Origin: Brachynemurus nebulosus
Lineage: Eukaryota > Arthropoda > Insecta > Neuroptera > Myrmeleontidae
Assembly: GCA_035578155.1 (NCBI GenBank)
Contig: JAPWDM010000073.1
Span: forward strand, 322,001-386,000
Direction: 5' to 3'
DNA length: 64,000 nt
Shown here: positions 23,892 through 33,039 of the stretch, in pieces
How the letters are laid out: each line of letters opens with the position of its first letter
Position numbering within the stretch: position 1 is the first letter of the stretch
Notes under the pieces: model-generated
The model's input: the letters and a program-made list of their open reading frames with translations, nothing else
The model's database searches: none
What the model was told of the DNA's origin: nothing
Position numbers and translations under genes: made by a program

Positions 23892-24392
23892 CTTTTTAGT
23901 TGACCTCCAATTGCATCAACAGCGCCTTTCCCATGACCTGGCGCAAAGGAGCTCCACTCAACACTTTCCAAACCCAAATCAGTATTAAGAAAACATACAT
24001 TTGACACTGTAAATTTGCTCTTAAATTGAGCAGAACAATTGTCAGAAAAAATTGACAATTTTGTAAGTTCTGGGTATTCAAATTTCTTGAAATTATCAAT
24101 AATGGTTTTAAGGAAAACCCAACTTGATTCTTTGGAATGAGACATGTCGTCACTTACCACGACGTGAGATTTAATGCCATTTTGATACCAAACACATGCG
24201 GTGAAGAGTATCACTTGTGCATGGCTCCAATGAGCACTTTGTATTTCGTCTTGAGGAGTCAGAGAGAAGTTTTCGGCATAATCTATTTGGATAACGGCTG
24301 ACCCTTGTTCAAATCCACTCTTAACTTTATCAAAACGGTTCGATTGGACCTTCTTGACAAAACAATGAAATTTGAAACTTGGTAAAGCTTCA
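23892..24392 (-). pseudogene. Element A transposase-like protein, catalytic core
   Basis: An open stretch between the two insertion sites. It reads EALPSFKFHCFVKKVQSNRF, then VIQIDYAENFSLTPQDEIQS, SHVVVSDDMSHSKES, LSIFSDNCSAQFKSKF and FAPGHGKGAVDAIGGQLKRQ. The acidic positions in DYAEN, SDNC and the D after GHGKG are candidates for a D-D-D metal site of an RNase H-like fold. No stop or frameshift lies in this part. The start of the piece abuts the TTAG target of the piggyBac and its end abuts the element B target. Confidence 0.65.
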
Positions 24393-24400
24393 TTAGCCCT

Positions 24401-25123
24401 TTGGACCCCAGACCCAAAAATTAGATTGGTTAAAATTTTTACTAAGTCCACTTATACATGGGACATGCCAAAAACCCCAGGGGAATTTTACTCTTTTTGC
24501 AACGTTTATGAAAAAAATTCATATAATCATAGGTGTTTGAGCTATTAATATGTTTTATGTACCAAACTGTTCAGAAATAGATAGCTTACAAATAAAAAAT
24601 ATTATTGTCATCAATATTACTGAAAATGTATATATATTTATAAATGTATATGTAGAAATATATACATATAAATTAAAAAATTTTGTTTGAATTTTTTTTG
24701 AAAAAAAACAAAGAATATTTTAACTGTGGGAAATAAGTCTGTTTTGTTTACAATATTATTGGCAACCTACATAAAAAATTTCAGCTTCCTACAGTAAAAA
24801 ATAATTATGCTATGTAATATTTTTCATTTTGATACGGAACCTGAAAAATTACATTTTTTACATAACTATGCCATGCAAAATAATAAGTAAATCTTTGACT
24901 TACGAAATCATTATATTGTTGTTGAAACAAGATGAACTATATAAAAAGATAAAAAACACTATTTACAGTCTATTTACATTTTTTCATTTATTTGTAAGAT
25001 GGTCTAATTATTGGAGCAAATATGCTTAGCCAAGCACTGGGCGTGACACCCTTCTTTGCAGTCAATACAAACTGTTCTGGACCGTTTCCTTCCTTTCTTC
25101 ATGTAATCTGGACCCCTCTTGGT
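24401..25123. other. piggyBac 3' side, with C-terminal zinc-finger remnant
   Basis: Mostly AT-rich noncoding sequence. Close to the transposase end (~25020-25120, minus strand) the out-of-frame reading RSRTVCIDCKEGCHAQCL is the cysteine-rich C-terminal finger typical of piggyBac transposases, now separated from the main frame by a stop after TCFV. Confidence 0.6.
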
Positions 25124-26845
25124 TCAAACAAAACAGGTTTTTTCTTTTCTTCCCTCCAATTTTTCTAGTCCGAACATTTTTTTTGCAGTACCTGCACCGC
25201 TGTTGTCGCCAGAACCACCAATGTCCTCATTACGAAATGAGAGCCACTCATCTGTAATTGACTCAATGACAGAAACGCAATAAAGATATCTAGTTAGAGG
25301 TTTACTGCCATTTAGTTTTTGTTTTTCTTTATAAATGATGTAACTGTTCAAAACCATTCTAGCAAATAAGTTGAGCACAACCTTCTTCCAATATTTCACT
25401 GTCCTCCGTTCATCGAGGTAAGAGTACAGCATCATATCATTGCTGTCTATCCCGCCCATATACTTATTGTAATCTATTATGGCTGCTGGCTTAGTTTCTG
25501 TTGTGCTTCTTCCATGTCTCCATTTCATATTTTCTACGTCCCCTATCTGGGCATTCGATGTTAGGAGAATGACAGGCTTCTTCTGGCTTTTCTTTTGTCT
25601 ATAAGCTAGTGCCACTATATTTTGCTTCCTCCAATACTTTTTTTCCCCGACTTGTAGCATAGCTGATGAACCTAGCGGAAGATCTTTTCTTGTTTTTCTT
25701 ACTGTTCCAGTGAAGAATGTCTTATTTTGATACAAGCCTTTTACCAGATTTACACTCGTAAAGAAATTATCACAGAAAACGTGATAGCCTTTATGAATAT
25801 AGTTACAGGCTATTAACAAATTTTTTACTACTGTGTAACCTAAGCCATAATTTTTTGTCTTCTTTTTCTTGTTCATTTTTTTTTTGCCCTTATAACAGAT
25901 CATACTCAAGCAGTAGTTACGAACTGAGTCCACAAGAACCCAAAGTTTTACGCCCCAGCGGTGTTGATGCTTGTTCGGCATATACTGCATAAGTTGAGTC
26001 TGACTTTTGGTCCCAATGATTCGTCAACTGATAGTTGTTAATGACCTGTGCAAAACTGCTTGAATAACCTATTACAATGATCAAGAACAGGAGCAAACTT
26101 TTGCGTTGGGTCATATTCAGGTTCACCTGCCTTAGGAAGAGCCTCGTTATTTACAACATGAAAAAAAGGCTACTACTACAGTATGATTTTATGGAAGGCT
26201 TACGAATAAGACCCATATTCAACACGACAGCAATAAATGTTTTATCTCAGGGAGTGTTACAGGTAACCACTTTCTGAATAAACTGTGTGGTGAGGCATTA
26301 GTGTTTGTTGAAATTTTTTGACAGGCATAACGGTTGGTCTCACTTACAAATATGTTTAGCAGGGCTTGTGTAAAGAAGAGGTTAAAAAAATCAATGGGTT
26401 TGGTAATATTTGGTACACTACGAGAAGGACCAGGTATTTCATTGAAGTCAAAGTTGTGTGTAATGTTTTGACATTCCACTTCGTTTATGCCTTGCCAAAT
26501 TTCATTATCCTCTTCTTCGTCATCTGATAAATCAGAACTATCACTTAGTACTTGAGAACGGCGAAATCGGTCTTGTAATCGTTGCGTAGGCACAGGTTGC
26601 GATGTAGGAGTAGGCCTAGGCGCAGTATAACTTTGAGTTGAAGTAGAAGGTTGGTCAACTGAAACATTTCTCCCACTAAATAGGCCTACATCTCTTTCAT
26701 TATCAGAATCTGGAAAATATGTTGGGTCAATGTCACTATCATCGCCATATAAATCAAAAATATCAGAAAAGTCATCGTCTGAAATGTCTAAGTTTAGTTG
26801 TCGATCAACTTCACTGGGACGATCTTTTATGTTTTGATCACTCAT
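25124..26845 (-). pseudogene. piggyBac transposase (DDE_Tnp_1_7 family), broken
   Basis: The N-terminal part (26845-26219) has the acidic leader common in this family (DLYGDDSDIDPTYFPDSD) and the start of the catalytic fold (FFNLFFTQALLNIFVSETN). A frameshift near 26240 and a stop near 26150 follow. The core 25990-25124 reads WGVKLWVLVDS, HVFCDNFFTSVNLVKGL and AAIIDYNKYMGGIDSNDMM, which carry catalytic aspartates of the piggyBac group. The frame ends at TCFV before the cysteine-rich finger. With at least two frameshifts and a stop it cannot be active. Confidence 0.85.
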
Positions 26846-27200
26846 TATTCACTATATACAACACACTAATCACTAACAAAATACAATGTCAAAAAATATT
26901 CTAAGAAACGAAAATAATATTTACAATATACAACAATAACTAACGCGTAAACAATAACATAACCTCGCACAACAAAGCTCGCCAGCCGGCTGACGCGACA
27001 CTGACCAGCGCGGGAAACTGTGGCAGGTGGTTTGGCGCGCTACACTGACAGCTGTTTGTATCCCATCGAATATGAAGACATGAGTCAAATTAATGCTTCG
27101 CTATTGAAATATATGGATTCACAATGATGTACAGAACATAGACACGTTAATTGTTTCAAAGAGAAACCACATAAAAGCTAATTATAATCGCTAGTATCTC

Positions 27201-27321
27201 ACCGACGATATACCGTCGGCTGGTATTTTTCGGAATATTTTTACCGACGATGTATCGGCGGCCTGGGGTTTTTAGGTAGTAAAATCTACCGACGGTATAT
27301 CGGCGGCTGGGGTCCAAAGGG
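27201..27321. repeat. Three subterminal repeats at the right piggyBac end
   Basis: Similar ~21-bp units ACCGACGATATACCGTCGGC, ACCGACGATGTATCGGCGGC and ACCGACGGTATATCGGCGGC start at 27201, 27243 and 27288, spaced 42-45 bp. Each is near-palindromic. The last adjoins the terminal CTGGGGTCCAAAGGG. They are probably transposase-binding sites; the left end lacks an obvious matching array. Confidence 0.65.
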
Positions 27322-27325
27322 TTAA

Positions 27326-27445
27326 GTTTATCAACTACAGTTTGAAGGGAAGTTGTGTTCTCCACCACCTGGTATTTACCTTCAATCTTCCGCCAGGTTT
27401 TCCATTTGGTAATAGTTGAGTAATTTTGAGTAACTTTTGTTCAGT
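27326..27445 (-). pseudogene. Element A transposase-like protein, middle fragment
   Basis: A short coding piece right of the piggyBac reads ITKWKTWRKIEGKYQVVENT and TSLQTVVDKL and continues at 24392 after the insertion. A stop lies just upstream, so it was probably preceded by an intron or a further insertion. Confidence 0.55.
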
Positions 27446-28266
27446 ATGGATTTTACATCTTGAGAACAATAGGGTACTTGACTGCAATTGAGAAATGATT
27501 CTAAATGCTTTGTTCTTACGTATAAATTAGTTAATTTTTGTTAAATTTTTAAAAATCTTCAAAAAAACCATTGTTCAATTTTAAATGAACAAACTGGCGG
27601 GAAAAACGATTTGGCGTAGTGACGTATGCAATGACGTCACGATTTAACTTAAACAGATGTTGCTTTCATTCATATCAACACTTGTCAACACGGTTTCAAA
27701 TTTGCACACAATATTCAGCAGTCATCATGCTCAGTTTTAGTAGTATTTACAACTTTCTACTTTGTTATCTTCTTCATTTATCATCATCGTAAGATTTTCA
27801 TGAAGCCCTACAAGTATTAAATGCACTTTAAGAAAACGTTACTTTAAAAATTGTAGCAAAAAATAAAAGCATTTTTAACATAATATTTAAAACAAGTTGA
27901 TAAGGATATTTTACGTATTAAGTGACAATGTATTCCTTCCATCAATCTTTTTTGAGTGCAAAATTAATTGCAAACCAAAAAGTTCAAAATAAATTACAAA
28001 GAAAAACAACTTCTCTTGGTCAATTAGAATTGTAAAAATGTCACAGTGAAAATGCAATTTGTCATAGACAAACCGTAACTACAGTAATAAGATCTGTTAT
28101 TAAAAAATGACGTCATTTTCAAATATCACTGCGTTTTTAACCATTTAAATGAAGGCTAAAAATTTATAATTTTCGAAATCGAATTTTTAAGTAACTAAAG
28201 AATATTTTTATCTGTCACTACTAAAATTGAATATATTTAAGGACAATACATAAAATTATTCAACAT
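27446..28266. other. Non-coding gap within element A
   Basis: AT-rich sequence between two coding pieces of element A; either an intron or another decayed insertion. GGTACTTGACTG near 27471 and its inverse near 28287-28298 form a weak inverted pair at the gap edges. No gene seen. Confidence 0.4.
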
Positions 28267-29152
28267 TTAAAACAAATGTTGAATACAGTCAAGTACCGTA
28301 TTCTCACACTTATTAGTCATACAATCTACACTGTCTGTGTTGCAGCACATAGTTTTGAGCAGGCTTCGATGATTTGTTTCCAAACCTGTATATTTTAATC
28401 CTTCAACCAAAAATGTGATATTGGTATGTTTTACACACACACAAACATTGTGTGGTGTGTTGGCCGCAGGAACGACATGTTTCGGCCGTAATTCAAAAAA
28501 TTTTGTTCTAGATACAGACACATTATATTTTTCTAAAAATAATGCACGAGCTTCATCAACTGTCATTACTAGAAACCGTTTTTGCTTTTGAATTTTCCTT
28601 TTGGTTTCAGAGTCATATACTTTGACAGTCTCTTTTTCCTGGGGCTTGCCAGCTGACATTATCACTCTCGTACCATTTTACAACTTTATCTCTTGTATCC
28701 TCGCAAAACTTTTTTCTTTGAATTGGTATCTTGACATCATAAATACTACATAAATTTTCAGCACTTAACAGTTTCCGGATGACCGCTGTTTTCTTCTTTG
28801 GACTGATTGGTAATGCCTTCCGCACCTTAAAAACTGCTTTGTGAACAAAGTTTTTTGTCTTATATGAACCCAATAGCTTATTATTAGGAGTTGATTGAGT
28901 CGATTCTCCATCAGTTTTTTTAAATAATTTTTGTTTCTCTCGCCACGCTTTAACCCTTAACCGTGTTTCCTCTTTTTTCTTTAATTTATCTTCTTTTGAC
29001 ATTTCTTCTTTAGCTTTCTTACGGTTGTCCTTGTTTCTTTTTCTATCATTTTGAAGGTACATTTTCCATTTCTCTTCATCTTTTTTCTTGTTATAACGGC
29101 ATTTCGCCCATCCTATTCTTAAATTTTGGTGAGCTTCCAACGTCCATTGCAA
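28267..29152 (-). pseudogene. Element A transposase-like protein, N-terminal part
   Basis: The reading starts at 29152 with a strongly basic, repetitive region (KKKDEEKWKMYLQNDRKRNK, EEMSKEDKLKKKEETRLRVK), then KALPISPKKKTAVIRKLL. A one-base frameshift near 28640 moves the frame to KRFLVMTVDEARALFLEKYN, SRTKFFELRPKHVV and cysteine-rich NVCVCVKH, KTMCCNTDSVDCMTNKCEN. The basic part probably binds DNA or targets the nucleus, and the cysteine/histidine part may bind zinc. The order matches the uncharacterised family to which the core belongs. Confidence 0.6.
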
Positions 29153-29325
29153 AAGGTAACTAATAACAAAGTAAAAAATCTGATTTTAATATTTAGTAGG
29201 CTTATTAAGAACTAATTATGCCTTAATATTTTATGTATTTTATAACCTCAAAAAATTGGGTTGAAAAACTTGAAACTTTGTTGCATAAATGTCATAACTT
29301 TCAGTTGAGTAACAATCTAATACGT

Positions 29326-29521
29326 GTAACATCCGTTACGTAACGGATGTTACAAAATTAAAAGGCTGATTAAAATTAAATGTAACACAAAATAAACAAA
29401 GTTTCTATTATAGAATTGCACTTACATACCTTAACCTTACTTTTTTTGAGTTTTATTTATTTTTATCATTCTGTTCAGTATAAAAAATAACTTTTGAATG
29501 TTTTATTGTAACGGATGTTAC
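29326..29521. repeat. Right cluster of 14-bp dyad repeats of element A
   Basis: GTAACATCCGTTAC (29326-29339) and GTAACGGATGTTAC (29340-29353) stand back to back as a 28-bp palindrome, and a third copy lies at 29508-29521. The same motif is present four times left of the gene. Confidence 0.8.
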
Positions 29522-30047
29522 AAGTGAACCACTAATTTCAAATAGTAATTAAAGTTGAAAGTAAATTTACCTTGTTTTTTTATTTTAGCAGACAAATTAA
29601 TTCATACTCTTCTTCTGACAAAACACCTTTTGGAAAACAAATCAACAATGATATCTACACTACAGTGCGGCCAATTCAAGCATATTACACAGAGTAAATT
29701 GAATCCGAGAAAGAGCAACTTCAAATACTTAAAAAATTGCTAAATACTTTAAAAAATTAAATTGTAATATCTGGTTTAAAAAATTTAATTAATACCTTAC
29801 ATGAATTCATCAAAGTTAAGCCTATTGATTAAAAAAATATTTTTTTCCTTTTTTCCTCTTTTATACCGATTGGCTGTCTAGCAATCAACATCTTTTATTT
29901 TGGACTAAATCATGGTATATTTTGGACTAAATCATGGTATAATAGTTTGGTGCTTTAGTATTAATTAGGAAGGTTTTCATTACTAACACAAATGATTTCC
30001 AGGCATTGTATTCGAGTTCATTTATTGATTTTACAAAATTATCAACA
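29522..30047. other. Gene-free stretch right of element A
   Basis: AT-rich. TTTTGGACTAAATCATGGTA is directly repeated at ~29899-29940. The outer right end of element A should lie in or before this stretch but was not identified. Confidence 0.4.
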
Positions 30048-30488
30048 TTAACCTAATATTTGTGGTCCATCCACATATACCGGCCTAAGTTCTTCCGTGC
30101 TTAGGTCAAGAAACTTATGTGCTATATATTCAAAGCGCTTATTACTTTTATTGAGAATTTTATTTGCAGTGGTGGTAAAATAATGGAGCTTCCGATTACT
30201 AGGGGCGAATGAATTGTATTCTGCATGGCAAGAACTAGTTTCCAATGATGTTCTCTATCTTTGCTGTCCCAAAGACAAAGAAAGTATGGATATTTTGTGA
30301 ACCCAGTTTGCTGTCCCAGACGAAAGTTTATCATTTTTTGAACCCACATATATTTGCCAGTTATTTTCATGGTATTTAATTTTTTCTATTACAGTAGAAA
30401 GACTTTCATAAGCTTCTTTCATCGTAGTTGAGTGTGTGATAGGTATGGAACCGAACTTGTTGCTGTTGTGTAATAAAACATATTTCAA
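30048..30488 (-). pseudogene. Fragment of an uncharacterised repetitive protein family
   Basis: Overlapping minus frames read in order MKYVLLHNSNKFGSIPITHS, YESLSTVIEKIKYHENNWQI, FTKYPYFLCLWDSKDR, then HSPLVIGSSIILPPLQIKFS and YIAHKFLDLSTEEL with VYVDGPQI. The chain (LLHNGN..S.P..HS, FPCFLCLWDSR, LPPLHIKLG, VGPQI) is one I recognise from many multicopy animal proteins of unknown function. At least two frame changes break this copy. No ends were found. It may be another transposon gene; the function is not known. Confidence 0.5.
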
Positions 30489-30509
30489 ACTTCAACAATC
30501 TATGAAACG

Positions 30510-30977
30510 TTGCTAATGATTTCTTTGGATCATATTTTTGCAGTACGTTTATACAGGGAAAATTATTTAGAATTTTTAGAAAAGGATTTGTCTAATTTCT
30601 TGCATATACTGCTGACACTACGGACACTAAGGAATATGTGGTATATGCATGATGGTGCTCCCGTTCATAAGAGTCATGTCGTCGGGATTTTGAATCGGGT
30701 TTACCTCGGAAAATGAATTGGTTTTAATCTACGACTAAAATGGTCTCTTTGAACACCCGATTTAAATCCGTTAGATTTTTTTGTGGAGTCATCAAATCTG
30801 TTGTTTATAGATCATAAATAGGTAATACTGAGGATCTCCGTACTCGCATTTTTGATGCAGCTAGAATTATTCAGAAAGGTCCTCATATTTTATGTAATGT
30901 TAGGCAAAATTTTAATCGTAGGATGGTGGAAGCGTACTTTCGAGTCAGTGGAAACTACATCCAGAGTTTATTATAGT
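30510..30977 (+). pseudogene. Mariner/Tc-like (DDE_3-type) transposase remnant
   Basis: Plus-strand readings in order: YLEFLEKDLSNFLHILLTLR, then MWYMHDGAPVHKS (containing the second catalytic D of this family), DLNPLDFFV (usually SPDLNPLDFFLWG) and DAARIIQKGPHILCNVRQNF followed by RRMVEAYFRVSGNY near the end. Several frameshifts and stops separate them. Only the C-terminal half is left, and inverted ends were not found. Confidence 0.65.
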
Positions 30978-32051
30978 AGCGTATTTTTTTTAATCAAATT
31001 TCAAGTCTCACTAATTTATAAATATATATACATATCGCGCTATAAAAACGTTTCGGGTCCGAGCTCTATGCAGCGAACAAAGAACACATAGACCATATTT
31101 AAGTTGAATAATGATAAAAATACATTTTGTACAATGTTGGCTATTTTTAAATTTTACTAATAAGTAATACACTAAGACCTCGATAATTCGGCTTAGGCCG
31201 GATTTACGAAAAAGCCGGCCCATCGAGTCCGTTTAAAATGTAATGAATTTGAGACTCCTTATAGCTCCTCTAAGAAGTTAACAGCAAGCACTGCTGTTCT
31301 ATGTACTGGGTTTTTTAGGCCCTTTTCAAAACTGGCTCCTTCAATTACTAAAACCTAAATACAGTAATTTCACGTGTAGAGCAACAAGGTCACTGTACGC
31401 GTAATTAATTACTGTACAATACAATTCTATTTTGTACTGTACTAATTGACTGTAGGGGAAGTGTGCCTAATATCGCACCCATTTTGAAAATTGAAATTTT
31501 CTCTGCTATTTTTGCTTTTTAATTAGCCCCACTTGTACTTCTGTTTACTTCTGTTAATGCTTTTGAAGTACTGAATAGTTGCGAGTTGATTAAACATGTA
31601 TGTATTATATATTTTTGTAATTAATAAAAAAAAACTGATTTTGACCGCTTCATGAAATGTCGTCCTAATACCGCCCACCAATAGTGGTCAAAATATCGCC
31701 CTGTACGATATTAGGCCATTATTTCTGTCACAATGGTAGACATGGTTTATAAACGAAAAAGCACATTTGGTACAAAATAATATTGTTTATTTTTAAGTAA
31801 AACAAAATTTCATGAAATTACATTAATACTCGTGTGTTATAAATAAATTAATTAGATTAATTTGATTAGAAAATAAATTAATTAGATTAGAAAAAAATAA
31901 ATTAATTAATTTTGTAGTTTTACTTATTTTACATTATTAATTAACTATCTAAACAATAATAACAAATAAATGTTTTGTAATCATCAGTTCCCGAACATTG
32001 TTCGTGATACCAAATGCGACACTTTATACAAATGATCCACTTTTCACCTTT
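30978..32051. other. Gene-free stretch with a possible pogo/Tigger-type end
   Basis: At ~31170 CTAAGACCTCGATAATTCGG resembles the inverted terminal repeat of pogo/Tigger elements, but no partner end was found. AATAT(C/A)GC and TATTAGG motifs recur at ~31465-31730. Otherwise AT-rich and without coding signs. Confidence 0.35.
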
Positions 32052-32170
32052 TAGCGAATTTCGAAAAATCGAAATTCAGCTATTACAGTAGGTCTCATGA
32101 CGCAATCTGAGTCCGGGACTATGGCAGAAATATGTTTTGAGGTCCCTAGAATACGAAAATGATATTCACT

Positions 32171-32263
<93 letters not shown>
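32052..32263. mobile_element. Helentron/DINE-like 5' fragment with (TA)n
   Basis: Starts TTAGCGAATTTC and runs through CATGACGCAATCTGAGTCCG and GAGGTCCCTAGAATACGAAA to a (TA)n tract at 32175-32263. The same order is seen at 43283-43508 and, without the TA tract, at 49014-49135. The usual right end was not found, so this copy appears truncated. The minus frame with an IYIYIY run is a by-product of (TA)n. Confidence 0.55.
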
Positions 32264-32266
<3 letters not shown>

Positions 32267-32551
32267 TGTAACAGTTGTGAGTTGTAACAGTTTTATTCTC
32301 AAGGTGCGATATTATCTCGTGTCTGCGTCGTAAGTTATTCGAGGTCAAAGGTCACGAAAATCGGTTTTTTGCAATTACCTCCATTTCTATGGTTCCATTC
32401 ACTTCAACACCTATTATGAAAATTAAAGATAAAACAATTTGCCAGAACTTTTAAGATATTTTTCTCCTCAACTTTTTTTTCTATACGCTCAACCCTTTTC
32501 GAGATAGAGGACGGAGAGCACCCAGCGCTCAGGCATATATACTGTAATACA
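32264..32551. other. Gene-free stretch left of the foldback element
   Basis: Ordinary AT-rich sequence leading to the target duplication AGGTCAACC at 32552-32560. Confidence 0.4.
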
Positions 32552-33039
32552 AGGTCAACCACGATGGTGTTTTTAGCAGAAAAAAACTAGCAGAAAAAAA
32601 ACCATGCGTCAACACCATGCGTTAAAAATATTCTTTGAGAATAACAAAACGATATTTGAATAGCCGAATAGTTAGCACATATCGACTAAATGAACTACCA
32701 ACATCACGTTTCGTTTATACTATGTACGTACTCACAACATATTGAATGATCCAAAATCATCTAATATTTTTGTTCCAAAATAAAACGGAAAAATAACAAA
32801 ACTGACAAGACTTACCGTTTTGAAATCAATATCGATACTTCACCCAACTAATAAACTAATATACAAGAAAAATTCAGAAAATTTTTCGCACCTTAAATAT
32901 TGGAAAGTAAATGATAAAATATAAAAATTGCTAAATTTTGAATAGCGCATACGTCAGTTATCGTAAATTAGAACCAAAATTTCGGAAAAACAGCCAGCCG
33001 TCTATTTTCCGTTGGCATGACGTCTTGTTGCCTTGACTC

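Larger units (their letters stand above)
24397..27321 (-). mobile_element. piggyBac transposon inserted in element A
   Basis: The outer ends are CCCTTTGGACCCCAG at 24397 and CTGGGGTCCAAAGGG ending at 27321, with TTAG (24393-24396, mutated) and TTAA (27322-27325) as target duplication. It encodes a damaged piggyBac transposase on the minus strand. Removing the element restores the frame VDKLNEALPSF of element A. Confidence 0.9.
19571..29521 (-). mobile_element. Element A: unclassified DNA transposon, interrupted by element B and a piggyBac
   Basis: The limits given are the outermost copies of a 14-bp dyad repeat found at both ends; true termini were not located. Between them lies one minus-strand transposase-like gene in pieces (29152-28267, ~27445-27326, 24392-23892, 20885-20159). 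Element B (20886-23883) and a piggyBac (24397-27321) are inserted in its coding sequence, and removing each with one TSD copy restores the frame. Without the inserts A would be about 4 kb. Many arthropod, cnidarian and fish genomes contain relatives annotated only as uncharacterised proteins (from memory). I know no accepted superfamily name for it. Confidence 0.6.

Noticed and set aside
32051..32302. Frames with long IY runs (also at 45615-45824)
   Set aside because: They are translations of (TA)n microsatellites.
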